A DNA stretch of 64,000 nucleotides from positions 124,001-188,000 of the forward strand of contig NZ_QQOA01000005.1 in NCBI RefSeq assembly GCF_003443895.1. The letters run 5' to 3'. Numbering within the stretch: position 1 is the first letter of the stretch; each line of letters starts with the position of its first letter. Shown piece by piece: positions 8,737 to 17,669 of the stretch. The notes under the pieces were generated by a model. The model was given only the letters and a program-made list of their open reading frames with translations. It did not search any database and was not told where the DNA came from. Source of the DNA: Paraburkholderia phosphatilytica. GTDB taxonomy: Bacteria; Pseudomonadota; Gammaproteobacteria; Burkholderiales; Burkholderiaceae. The translations under genes and the position numbers were made by a program.

Positions 8737-9318
8737 ATGAAGCCCCCGGCGCTCCTGACGCTCGATGTGAACGGCGCGCGGCACACCGTTGCCGCGGATG
8801 CCGACACGCCGCTGCTCTATCTGCTGCGCAACGACCTCGCGCTGAACGGCCCGAAGTTCGGCTGCGGCCTGGGCGAATGCGGCGCCTGCACGGTGCTGCT
8901 CGATGGCGTGCCGACGCGTTCGTGCGTGACCTCGGCGCGCGTCGCCGAGAGACATGCGATCACGACGCTCGAAGGGCTCGGTACTCGCGAATGTCCGCAT
9001 CCGGTACAGCAGGCGTTCATCGACGAACAGGCCGCGCAGTGCGGCTACTGCCTGAACGGCATGATCATGACCGCGAAGGCGCTGATCGACCGCTGTCCCG
9101 ATCCGACGCTCGACGAGATTCGTCGCGAGCTGTCGCGCAACCTGTGCCGTTGCGGCACGCACATCGAAATCATGCGGGCCGTGCAGCGCGCGGCCGTGCT
9201 GATGCGCGAGGCCAAGATGCGTGCATTGCCCGATGCGACTCGCGAAGCCGAAGTGGCGCGTCTGCCGGTCGATCTATCCGTCGTGGTGGAAACGTCGCCT
9301 TCGGGAGCGCGCCGATGA
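8737..9318 (+). CDS. 2Fe-2S subunit of a molybdenum hydroxylase (NicA/IorA-like)
   Basis: This 193-residue small subunit has the two [2Fe-2S] sites of the xanthine oxidase family. The plant-ferredoxin-type site is C43, C48, C51 and C63 in F-G-C-G-L-G-E-C-G-A-C, and the second site is C102, C105, C137 and C139 in C-G-Y-C and C-R-C-G. It would carry electrons from the molybdopterin centre of the next gene product to that protein's heme domain. Its stop overlaps the next ATG (ATGA), as expected for obligate partners. The length is somewhat above the usual 150-170 residues because of a C-terminal tail rich in charged residues. No FAD subunit gene is present, which matches NicAB-type dehydrogenases rather than NAD-linked ones. 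Confidence 0.85.
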   Translation: MKPPALLTLDVNGARHTVAADADTPLLYLLRNDLALNGPKFGCGLGECGACTVLLDGVPTRSCVTSARVAERHAITTLEGLGTRECPHPVQQAFIDEQAAQCGYCLNGMIMTAKALIDRCPDPTLDEIRRELSRNLCRCGTHIEIMRAVQRAAVLMREAKMRALPDATREAEVARLPVDLSVVVETSPSGARR

Positions 9319-12300
9319 TGAGCCCGGATTCTGGCGTCGAGCGCCGTCGCCCGTCGGACGTGACGGCGCGCGGGATGACGCGCGAACAGCTGGCCACCGC
9401 GAGCGGCGTGCTGATCGTCAGCCGTCCGCCGCCGCCGCTCGCGAAGCCCGCAATCGGCCAGCCTGGCTCGCGCTCCACGTGGACGCCGAGTGCTGCGGAA
9501 CCGTTCGTCGCCGTGCACGACGACGGCGGCGTGAGCGCGTACAACGGCCACGTGGATCTCGGCACCGGCATCCAGACCTCGCTCGCGCAGATCGTCGCGG
9601 AAGAACTCGACGTGCCGTTCGAGCGTGTCGCGATGGTGCTCGGCCATACGCGCGACGCGCCGAACCAGGGGCCGACGATCGCGAGCGCGACGATCCAGAT
9701 CTCCGCAGTGCCGCTGCATCACGCGGCGGCGCAGGCCCGGCAGCATCTGATCGCCGAAGCGGCCACGCGCCTCGGCGTGGAAGCGTCGACGCTGACCGTG
9801 CGCGACGGCATCGTCCATCCGCGCGACGGCGATATCACGCAGGGACTCGCGTATCGCGAACTTGTCGCGGGCCGGCGCATCGAACTCACCTTGCGCACCG
9901 ATGCGCCACTGAAGTCGCCGCACGAGTATCGGATCGTTGGCAAGGGCGCGCCGCGCGTCGACATTCCGGCGAAGGCGACGGCCGGCCTGTCCTTCGTGCA
10001 CGACGTGCGCGTGACGGGCATGGTGCACGGCCGCGTGGTGCGACCGCCGTATGCGGGTGTCGCGCAGGGCGCGTTCGTCGGCAACAGTCTGATCGACGTC
10101 GATGAGCAATCTGTCGGGGATCTGCCGGGCATCGTGAAGGTGGTTGTGATTCGCGATTTCGTCGGCGTGGTCGCGGAGCGCGAGGAGATCGCGCAGCAGG
10201 CGGCGAAGCGTTTGAAAGTGCGCTGGAAGCTGGTCGATGCGCTGCCCGACCTCAGCGACACGCATGCGCTCGAAGCCGCGTTGCGCGCGAACCCGGCCTC
10301 TCGCCGCGATCTCGTCACGCGTGGCGACGTCGACGCGGCGATCGATCAGGCATCCGAATCGAATGGAAAAACCTTCGAGCGCACCTACATGTGGCCGTAT
10401 CAGCTGCATGCGTCGATCGGACCTTCATGCGCGGTCGCGCAGTTCGACGACGACGGGCTGAAGGTGTGGTCGGGTTCGCAGAATCCGCACTCGCTGCGCG
10501 CGGACCTTGCGCTGCTGATGGGGCTCGACGAAGCGAAGATCGACGTCGTGCGGATGGAAGCGGCCGGCTGCTACGGCCGCAATTGCGCGGACGATGTCGC
10601 GGCGGATGCCGCGTTGCTGTCGCGCGCGACCGGCTTGCCAGTGCGCGTGCAACTGTCGCGCGAAGACGAGCACGCGTGGGAACCGAAGGGCGCCGCGCAG
10701 CTGATGGACGTGCGCGGTGCGCTGGCGGCCGACGGCACGCTCGCCGCATACGATTTCGCGACGCGCTACCCGTCGAACGATGCGCCGACGCTCGCGTTGC
10801 TGCTCACCGGCGCGATCGATCCGCAGCCGCAGGTGTTCGAGATGGGCGACCGCACGGCGGTGCCGCCGTACGACTACGAAGCAATGCGGATCGTCTGCGA
10901 CGACACGCCGCCGATCGTGCGTGCGTCGTGGCTGCGCGGTGTGTCGGCGCTGCCGAACACGTTCGCGCACGAATCGTTCATCGACGAACTCGCGGCGGAG
11001 GCAGGCGAAGATCCGGTCGCGTTTCGTCTGCGCCATCTGACCGATCCGCGCGCGATCGATCTCGTGAAAGCGACGGCCGAACGCGCGGGCTGGACGCCGC
11101 GTCCGTACCATTTCACGCGCGCGCCGCAGGAAGGCGACGATCCCGACATCGCGCGCGGCCGCGGCGTGGCCTACGCGCGTTACGTGCACAGCCGTTTTCC
11201 GGGCTTCGGCGCAGCATGGGCGACGTGGGTCGCGGACATCGAGGTGAACCGCAAGAGCGGCGAGCTTGCGGTCACGCGCGTGGTGGTCGGGCAGGACACG
11301 GGCACGATGGTGAATCCGGACGGCGTGCGCCACCAGATTCACGGCAACGTGATCCAGGCGACGAGCCGCGCGCTGAAAGAGCAGGTGTCGTTCGGCGAGC
11401 ACGCGGTGACGAGCCAGGAGTGGGGCGCGTATCCGATCCTGACGTTCCGCGAAGTGCCGGTGATCGAGGTGGTGATGATGCCGCGTCACGGCGAGCCGCC
11501 GATGGGCACCGGCGAATCGGCGTCGCTGCCGGGCGCGGCGGCCATTGCGAACGCGCTGTACGACGCAACCGGCGTGCGCTTCCGTCGTCCGCCGTTTACG
11601 CCGGAGACGATCCGCGCCGCGCTCGACGACGACGATGCGAAAGCCGCGAAGACTGCGCGCGCCGCGCAGGATGCGATCGATGCCGCGCGCCAGGGCGTTC
11701 GCAGCCGCTGGAAGAAGCGGCTGTCGTTCGGCCTGTTCAGTGCGCTCGCGGCGGGCGCTGCGGGCTGGCTCGGCGCGCTCGCGTTCGCGCCGCAACCGGT
11801 CGCACCGATCGCACCGCCGCTCGCGAGTTCGTTCGCGCCGGAGCTGTTGGCGCGCGGCAAGCTGCTCGCGTCGCTCGGCGATTGCGCGGTGTGTCATACC
11901 GCGCGCAACGGCGTGCTGAACGCGGGCGGGCGGCCGCTCGATACGCCGTTCGGCACCGTCTACAGCACCAACATCACGCCGGATGAAACCACCGGCATCG
12001 GCAACTGGTCGTTCGACGCATTCGCGCGCGCGATGAAGAAAGGCATTCATCGCGACGGGCGGCATCTGTATCCGGCGTTTCCGTACACGTCGTTCCAGAA
12101 CGTCTCCGATAGCGACCTGCGCGCGCTCTACGCGTATCTGATGTCGCAGACGCCGGTGCGGACGCACAACGCCGAAACGAAGCTCGCGTTCCCGTTCAGC
12201 GTGCGCTCGCTGATGGCGGGCTGGAACGGGATGTTCCTGCAGCGCACCGCGTTCGCCGAGGACACGAAGCAAAGCGCGCAATGGAATCGCGGTGCGTATC

Positions 12301-13025
12301 TGGTGAACGGGCTCGGCCATTGCAGCGCGTGCCACTCGCCGCGCAATGCGTTCGGCGCGGAAGAGACGGGCGCGGATTTTCTGGGTGGCGGCACGGCGGA
12401 CGGATGGCGCGCGCCCGCGTTGACGACGCTCTCCAGCGCGCCCGTACCGTGGACCGAGGACGAACTTTTCAGCTATCTGCGCTACGGCCACGCGCCGCTG
12501 CATGGCGTCGCCGCCGGGCCGATGGCGCCGGTGGTGAGCGAACTCGCCGCGTTGCCCGACAGCGACGTCCGCGCGATGGCGCATTACCTGGCCTCGTTCA
12601 ATCCGCTGCCCGCGAATGCGCAATCGCCGAACTACGCGCACGATCTCGCGCGCGAATATGAAACCGCGAGCGAAGGGCAGATCGCACTGGATAGCGCGGG
12701 CGCGCGGCTCTTCGATGGCGCATGCGCGGCCTGCCATCACACCGGCGACGGGCCGCAGCTGTTCGGCGCGCATCCGTCGCTCGCTCTGAACACGAACGTC
12801 CATTCGGACGCGCCGGACAACCTGATCCGCGTGATCCTCGATGGCATTCCCGTGCCGGCGCGTCCCGAGCTTGGTACGATGCCCGCTTGGCGCGACAGTC
12901 TGAACGACCGGCAGGTCGCCGACCTCGTGAACTTCATGCGGCAGCGCTATGCGGGTGGCGAGCCGGCGTGGCAGAACGTCGAGGTGACCGTCGCGCGGGT
13001 TCGCGCGGCAGGTCCGCCGGAGTGA
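9315..13025 (+). CDS. molybdopterin hydroxylase fused to triheme cytochrome c (NicB-like)
   Basis: This 1236-residue protein combines two modules. Residues 1 to about 790 form the molybdopterin-binding large subunit of the xanthine oxidase family, with the G-H-V-D-L-G-T-G segment near residue 77 and the C-terminal G-T-G-E-S-A motif near residue 732 that holds the active-site Glu. A single hydrophobic helix near residues 802-825 follows. The rest has three c-type heme sites: C-A-V-C-H at 857, C-S-A-C-H at 1003 and C-A-A-C-H at 1137. This architecture is that of nicotinate dehydrogenase subunit B of Pseudomonas putida and of related IorB-like proteins. The predicted role is water-derived hydroxylation of an N-heterocycle, with electrons passed through hemes to the respiratory chain. 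The ATGATG start at 9315 overlaps the previous stop. Substrate assignment to nicotinate is inferred from the reductase and enamidase neighbours. Confidence 0.82.
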   Translation: MMSPDSGVERRRPSDVTARGMTREQLATASGVLIVSRPPPPLAKPAIGQPGSRSTWTPSAAEPFVAVHDDGGVSAYNGHVDLGTGIQTSLAQIVAEELDVPFERVAMVLGHTRDAPNQGPTIASATIQISAVPLHHAAAQARQHLIAEAATRLGVEASTLTVRDGIVHPRDGDITQGLAYRELVAGRRIELTLRTDAPLKSPHEYRIVGKGAPRVDIPAKATAGLSFVHDVRVTGMVHGRVVRPPYAGVAQGAFVGNSLIDVDEQSVGDLPGIVKVVVIRDFVGVVAEREEIAQQAAKRLKVRWKLVDALPDLSDTHALEAALRANPASRRDLVTRGDVDAAIDQASESNGKTFERTYMWPYQLHASIGPSCAVAQFDDDGLKVWSGSQNPHSLRADLALLMGLDEAKIDVVRMEAAGCYGRNCADDVAADAALLSRATGLPVRVQLSREDEHAWEPKGAAQLMDVRGALAADGTLAAYDFATRYPSNDAPTLALLLTGAIDPQPQVFEMGDRTAVPPYDYEAMRIVCDDTPPIVRASWLRGVSALPNTFAHESFIDELAAEAGEDPVAFRLRHLTDPRAIDLVKATAERAGWTPRPYHFTRAPQEGDDPDIARGRGVAYARYVHSRFPGFGAAWATWVADIEVNRKSGELAVTRVVVGQDTGTMVNPDGVRHQIHGNVIQATSRALKEQVSFGEHAVTSQEWGAYPILTFREVPVIEVVMMPRHGEPPMGTGESASLPGAAAIANALYDATGVRFRRPPFTPETIRAALDDDDAKAAKTARAAQDAIDAARQGVRSRWKKRLSFGLFSALAAGAAGWLGALAFAPQPVAPIAPPLASSFAPELLARGKLLASLGDCAVCHTARNGVLNAGGRPLDTPFGTVYSTNITPDETTGIGNWSFDAFARAMKKGIHRDGRHLYPAFPYTSFQNVSDSDLRALYAYLMSQTPVRTHNAETKLAFPFSVRSLMAGWNGMFLQRTAFAEDTKQSAQWNRGAYLVNGLGHCSACHSPRNAFGAEETGADFLGGGTADGWRAPALTTLSSAPVPWTEDELFSYLRYGHAPLHGVAAGPMAPVVSELAALPDSDVRAMAHYLASFNPLPANAQSPNYAHDLAREYETASEGQIALDSAGARLFDGACAACHHTGDGPQLFGAHPSLALNTNVHSDAPDNLIRVILDGIPVPARPELGTMPAWRDSLNDRQVADLVNFMRQRYAGGEPAWQNVEVTVARVRAAGPPE

Positions 13026-13131
13026 TGCTGCAAACAGCAGCGCTAAAGAACACGCAAAAGAAACCGCAGTCACCGTTCGAGCCGGCTTCGCCTGGCACCA
13101 CTTCCAGCAGTTCACCGACAAGGAGAAACAC

Positions 13132-14349
13132 ATGACCACGCGCGCAGGATGGAAGTCACGTCTCACTCAACTCGGGGTCGCGCTGACGCTGTCCGTCGCG
13201 ATGGCCGGTGCATTCGCGCAGCAGACCATCAAGATCGGCGAGATCAACAGCTACAAGGCGCAGCCTGCATTCCTCGGCCCGTACAAGAACGGCTGGAACC
13301 TCGCGCTCGAACAGGTGAACGCGTCGGGCGGCGTGCTGGGCAAGCAGCTCGAGGTCGTTTCGCGCGACGACAACGCGAACCCTGGCGACGCGGTGCGCGC
13401 CGCGCAGGAGCTGGTGTCGGGCGAACAGGTGCAGCTGCTGTTCGGCGGCTTCCTGTCGAACACGGGTCTCGCCGTCACCGACTTCGCGAAGCAGAAGCAT
13501 GTGTTCTATCTCGCCGCGGAGCCGCTCACCGACAAGATCGTCTGGCAGGACGGCAACAAGTACACGTACCGTCTGCGTCCGTCGACCTACATGCAGGTCG
13601 CGATGCTGGTGCCCGAGGCGGTGAAGCTGCACAGGAAGCGTTGGGCGCTCGTCTATCCGAACTACGAGTACGGTCAGTCGGCAGTGGCGACCTTCAAGAA
13701 GCTGATGAAGGCCGCGCAGCCTGACGTCGAATTCGTCACCGAGCAGGCGACGCCGCTCGGCAACCTCGATGCGGGCGCGGTCACCCAGGCGATCGCGGAC
13801 GCGAAGCCCGATGCGATCTTCAACGTGCTGTTCGGCGCGGACCTCGGCAAGTTCGTTCGCGAAGGCAATACGCGCGGTCTGTTCAAGAACCTGTCGGTGG
13901 TGTCGCTGCTGACGGGCGAGCCGGACTATCTCGATCCGCTCGGCGCGGAAGCCCCGACCGGCTGGATCGTGACCGGCTACCCGTGGTATTCGATCGATAC
14001 CGACGCGAACCGGAAGTTCGTCGCGGCGTACGAGGCGAAGTACCACGACTATCCGCGTCTCGGTTCCGTAGTCGGCTACTCGGCGATGATGTCGCTGGCC
14101 GCAGGCATCAAGAAGGCCGGTTCGACCGATCCGGACAAACTCGCGGCCGCGTTCAAGGGCTTGAAGGTGGACACGCCGTTCGGGCCGATCATGTACCGCG
14201 CGCAGGACAACCAGTCGACGATGGGCGCGTACGTCGGCGTGACCGGGCTGAAGGACGGCAAGGGCGTGATGACGTCGTTCCGCTATATCGATGGCGCGAG
14301 CGTGCAGCCGTCGGACGCGGAGGTGGCGAAGATGCGGCCAGCGGATTGA
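13132..14349 (+). CDS. periplasmic substrate-binding protein of the Liv-type ABC transporter
   Basis: This 405-residue exported protein has a clear signal peptide (basic start, hydrophobic stretch, A-F-A cleavage site after residue 29) followed by the Peripla_BP_6 fold pattern: I-K-I-G-E-I-N-S, G-W-N-L-A-L-E-Q-V-N, the G-G-x-L-G-K segment, V-Y-P-N-Y-E-Y-G-Q near residue 180 and a domain-2 V-x-G-Y-P-W-Y. An AAGGAGA site lies 7 bases upstream of the ATG. It is the last gene of the operon, about 105 bases after the hydroxylase, and completes the importer. No terminator with a T-run was seen after it. The ligand is unknown; a nicotinate-like or other heterocyclic carboxylate is the contextual guess. 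Confidence 0.85.
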   Translation: MTTRAGWKSRLTQLGVALTLSVAMAGAFAQQTIKIGEINSYKAQPAFLGPYKNGWNLALEQVNASGGVLGKQLEVVSRDDNANPGDAVRAAQELVSGEQVQLLFGGFLSNTGLAVTDFAKQKHVFYLAAEPLTDKIVWQDGNKYTYRLRPSTYMQVAMLVPEAVKLHRKRWALVYPNYEYGQSAVATFKKLMKAAQPDVEFVTEQATPLGNLDAGAVTQAIADAKPDAIFNVLFGADLGKFVREGNTRGLFKNLSVVSLLTGEPDYLDPLGAEAPTGWIVTGYPWYSIDTDANRKFVAAYEAKYHDYPRLGSVVGYSAMMSLAAGIKKAGSTDPDKLAAAFKGLKVDTPFGPIMYRAQDNQSTMGAYVGVTGLKDGKGVMTSFRYIDGASVQPSDAEVAKMRPAD

Positions 14350-14360
14350 GCGTTGCGTGG

Positions 14361-14719
14361 CTATGCCGTGAGCGCACGATAGTCGCTGGAGTTGATGAAC
14401 CGTTCGACTTCGGCGACGGGCCTGCTGATCAGATCGGCGGGCAGGTCCGGAGAGAACCACCAGTTCGCGTTGATATACGCCCTGTTGGTGTCGCTCAATC
14501 CTGACGCTGGCGCGCCCGGCGTTTCCGTACCGGTGGCGCTGGAGGAGGGGCAGACGCGCCTGCCGCGGACGAACCGGCTGCTCCGAAGGTACTGGACCCA
14601 GCGGCCGCACTGGCCGGACGCGTTGCCGCGGCACGCCGGTTGGCACTGTACGATGACTCGTCCGCATCCGTCGAATACGTGGGCATGACAGCGTCGATGG
14701 AGTTCACGGCAGTGAACAT
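14361..14719 (-). pseudogene. small unknown ORF, apparently split by a frameshift
   Basis: On the minus strand an ATG at 14719 is preceded by a strong GGGAGGT site. Its frame gives a Ser/Thr/Ala-rich N-terminus that soon runs into a basic tail and stops at 14495. A different frame overlapping it continues to 14361 with protein-like composition (N-R-A-Y-I-N-A-N-W-W-F-S-P-D-L and E-V-E-R-F-I-N-S-S-D). Joining the two by a shift somewhere about 14510-14570 would give a protein of roughly 115 residues. I do not recognise the product. It could be a natural pseudogene, a sequencing error, or two unrelated chance frames. Confidence 0.35.
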
Positions 14720-14834
14720 CGAATGACCTCCCGCAAAGGGACCACAGTGTGTCGAACGACGCACACGAGTTCATCGAATCCTGTCTGCGAGGTGAAGAGG
14801 TGGTAAGGGGTTGTAGCGGCGTTGCTAGCGGGCG

Positions 14835-15911
14835 CTATTCCGTCAGTGCTTTCTGTTCCGCTGCGTCCGCCCGGTGGTCCCGGTAGTTCATCACACCGCC
14901 GTGTGCCGCATTGGTCAGCGTCACGTAGAGATCCTTCACGAGCGCGCGCCGGCCGAGCCCGCCTTGCACGACCGGGCGGTACGATGCGCGCGCCACGAGA
15001 CGCAGCAGCGTGCGCGAACGCTCGCCGCGCGACAACGCCGGGTCGTATAGCATGGCGCGCAGCTCGTACGCGCGTTGCAGCTTTTCGTAGTATTCCTGAG
15101 CACGTCGCGCGGCTTCGGTGTAACGCGCGTCGGTGACCTGCTCCAGCACCTTCGCTCGGTCGCGCGCCATTGCGGCCATGTTCGCGTAGACCACGCGGCC
15201 CGCGCGCAGCGCCCAGCGCAGCTTGTCGCCGATGCTCAGCGTGGGCGGCGCGCCGGCCGTGTTCGCATCGTGCTGGCGATACAGCACGAGCCTGTCGGGC
15301 AGGGCGACTATCGTGCCGAGCGACGTCGCCATGAACCACGCGAACAGGTCGTGCGACAGCAGGATGTCGTTGCGGGTGTGATCGGCAGGCCGGAACGCGA
15401 GGCTGGTCATCCGAAAGAGATCGGCGCGCACCATCGCGCTCATGCCGAACAGGATGTACCACGGGTCCGTCGTGAGCGGCGCGTAGGTGCCGCGCAGGCT
15501 CCAGTGTCGATCGTCGCGATCGGGTTTGGGGTTAAGCGTCGTATCGACCACCGCGACCGTATGCGTGACGAGCGTGACGCTGGGGTCGTCGAACGCCGCG
15601 CGCATGCGTTCGAGCTTTTCGGGCAACCACACGTCGTCCTGATCGGCGAACGCGATCAGCTCGCCCTCGCACAGCGAGATCGCGCGAAAGAAGTTCTCTG
15701 GATGACCCGCGCGCTCCGCGTTGCGATAGAGGCGCACGGGAAACGGCGCGCTCGCGGCGAACTCGCGCACGACGCGTGCGGTGCGATTGTCGGGACTGTC
15801 GTCGGTGATCACGAGCTCGTCGGGCAAAAGCGTCTGCTTCGCGATGCTGTCGAGCTGGTCGCGAATGAACGCTTCGCCGCGGTAGGTCGCCATGGCGATC
15901 GATATTCTCAT
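14835..15911 (-). CDS. glycosyltransferase family 2 protein
   Basis: This 358-residue GT-A-type glycosyltransferase starts at the ATG at 15911 (M-R-I-S-I-A-M-A-T-Y); the longer upstream frame has no family support. Residues 3-110 form the nucleotide-sugar site with A-T-Y-R-G-E near residue 8, L-V-I-T-D-D-S-P-D near residue 34 and the D-Q-D-D-V-W motif near residue 88 that carries the metal-binding Asp pair. The C-terminal third is helical with no clear membrane segment. The protein belongs with the rhamnosyl/galactosyl-type transferases of cell-surface polysaccharide or O-antigen synthesis, but it stands alone here with no other polysaccharide genes. Acceptor and sugar cannot be told from sequence. 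Confidence 0.8.
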   Translation of the reverse strand: MRISIAMATYRGEAFIRDQLDSIAKQTLLPDELVITDDSPDNRTARVVREFAASAPFPVRLYRNAERAGHPENFFRAISLCEGELIAFADQDDVWLPEKLERMRAAFDDPSVTLVTHTVAVVDTTLNPKPDRDDRHWSLRGTYAPLTTDPWYILFGMSAMVRADLFRMTSLAFRPADHTRNDILLSHDLFAWFMATSLGTIVALPDRLVLYRQHDANTAGAPPTLSIGDKLRWALRAGRVVYANMAAMARDRAKVLEQVTDARYTEAARRAQEYYEKLQRAYELRAMLYDPALSRGERSRTLLRLVARASYRPVVQGGLGRRALVKDLYVTLTNAAHGGVMNYRDHRADAAEQKALTE

Positions 15912-16188
15912 CGTCGTATCGTGTTGGGTCCCGTGCGCATGCTGGTGCACTCGACCGGGTGGGGCGCGGACGTGTGACCGTCGGACGGTCGGCGCCCAAA
16001 TTAATGCACTGCGGCAACGCACGTCCGTTCGCTGGCGAACGTGCGCGAGAGTGGAAGAGAGGTGAGGTAAGGGCGTCCTACGGACGGTTTACAGCGCAAC
16101 GTTTGCGGCTGTGCAGCAGGTATTGAGATGAAAGCTGGACGTCGGGTCGGTGTTGGATTGGTGTTGGCCGTCGTCCTGCTCGAGAGGT

Positions 16189-17667
16189 TCAACCGCCAGC
16201 CGAAAATACCGGCTCCAGTGCCTTGTAAAGCTCCTTGAAAACGGGCCGGCGCGTATCGCGATACCACGCGTGACGCGCGGCATCCGGCTCGCGTACCGCC
16301 ACCATGGCGGGTACGGGACAGATCGCGTCGAGCGACGCCGTAGGTTCGACCGCGAGATGCGCGAGCCGCGCGGCGCCGAGCGCCGGACCGACTTCGCCGC
16401 CCGCGCGCAGCGTCAGCGGCTGGCCCGCGATGTCGGCGAGCATCTGCGTCCAGTACGCGCTGCGCGAGCCGCCGCCGATCACCGCGATCTCGTCGGGCAC
16501 GAGTCCCGCCGCATGCAGCGCGTCCATGCCGTCGAGCAGCGCGAAGCCGACGCCTTCGAGCGTCGCGTTCGCGAGGTCAGCGCGCTTCGTCTCATTGGTC
16601 AGGCCGTGAAACACGCCTTTCGCGTTGACATTGTTGTGCGGCGTGCGCTCGCCCGACAGATACGGCAGGAACCACGGCCGCCGCTCGGATGCATGCTGTT
16701 CGGCGTCGGCGAGCAGCGCCGAGACATCGGGATAGTTCGTGAGCTGCGCGGTGAAATCGAGGCAGCCCGCGGCGTTCAGCATCACGGACATCAGATGCCA
16801 TGTGCGCGGCAGCGCGTGACAGAAGCTGTGCACGGCCGACTGTGGATTCGCGAGAAAGCCGTCCGACACCGCGAAATAGACGCCCGACGTGCCGAGCGAC
16901 AGCATTGCCTGCTTCGGCTTCACGATGCCGACGCCGATCGCGCCCGCCGCGTTGTCGCCGCCACCCGCAACAACCGGTATCTCGCGCAGGCCCCATTGCT
17001 TCGCGAGCTCGGGCGCGAGCGTGCCGGTGATCTCGTTGCCTTCGTACACCTCCGGCATCTGCGCGCGGTCGAGTCCGCACGCGGCGAGCAGACCGTCGTC
17101 GTAGTCGCGCTTTGCGACGTCGAGCCACAGAGTGCCCGCCGCATCGGATGGATCGGTCGCGAAGCCGCCGGTCAGGCGATAGCGCAGATAATCCTTCGGC
17201 AGCAGCACCGTCGCGATCTTCGCGAACACGTCGGGCTCGTGCTTGCGCAGCCACACGAGCTTCGGCGCGGTGAAGCCGGGCATCGCGAGATTGCCAGCGA
17301 TGGCGCGCAGCTGCGGTGCTGCCGCCTCGAGCTCGATGCATTCGACGTCGCTACGGCCGTCGTTCCACAGGATCGCGGGACGCAGCACCTGGCCGCGCGC
17401 ATCGAGCAGCGTCGCGCCGTGCATCTGGCCGGTCAGGCCGATCGCTTCGATCTGCGCCGGCGTGATGCCGTCTTCGTGCGCGGCGCCAAGCAGCTCGCCG
17501 AGCGCGCGCGTGGTGGCCCGCCACCAGTCTTCCGGCGCCTGCTCGGACCAGCGCGGCTGTGGGCGGCTCACGGTCAAAGTTTGCGACGCGGTGCGCCGCA
17601 CGCGGCCGTCGCGGTCGAGCAGCACGGCCTTCACGCCGGACGTGCCGAGGTCAATACCGATGAACAT
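16189..17667 (-). CDS. xylB: xylulokinase
   Basis: This 492-residue FGGY-family sugar kinase phosphorylates D-xylulose at O-5 to feed the pentose phosphate pathway. The N-terminal phosphate loop G-I-D-L-G-T-S-G-V-K, the substrate region G-L-T-G-Q-M-H-G near residue 78, W-N-D-G-R near residue 100, the G-G-G-D-N-A-A-G-A segment near residue 258 and the C-terminal ATP-site G-G-G-S-R-S-x-Y-W are all visible, and the length is normal. The start at 17667 lies two bases after the xylA stop, so the two genes form one unit transcribed xylA-xylB. It is expected to be controlled by the divergent XylR. Confidence 0.93.
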   Translation of the reverse strand: MFIGIDLGTSGVKAVLLDRDGRVRRTASQTLTVSRPQPRWSEQAPEDWWRATTRALGELLGAAHEDGITPAQIEAIGLTGQMHGATLLDARGQVLRPAILWNDGRSDVECIELEAAAPQLRAIAGNLAMPGFTAPKLVWLRKHEPDVFAKIATVLLPKDYLRYRLTGGFATDPSDAAGTLWLDVAKRDYDDGLLAACGLDRAQMPEVYEGNEITGTLAPELAKQWGLREIPVVAGGGDNAAGAIGVGIVKPKQAMLSLGTSGVYFAVSDGFLANPQSAVHSFCHALPRTWHLMSVMLNAAGCLDFTAQLTNYPDVSALLADAEQHASERRPWFLPYLSGERTPHNNVNAKGVFHGLTNETKRADLANATLEGVGFALLDGMDALHAAGLVPDEIAVIGGGSRSAYWTQMLADIAGQPLTLRAGGEVGPALGAARLAHLAVEPTASLDAICPVPAMVAVREPDAARHAWYRDTRRPVFKELYKALEPVFSAGG

Positions 17668-17669
17668 GG

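Noticed and set aside
10425..13166. 913-codon minus-strand frame over the molybdopterin hydroxylase
   Set aside because: Arg-rich antisense shadow of a well-supported gene with three heme motifs; no recognisable domain or ribosome site.
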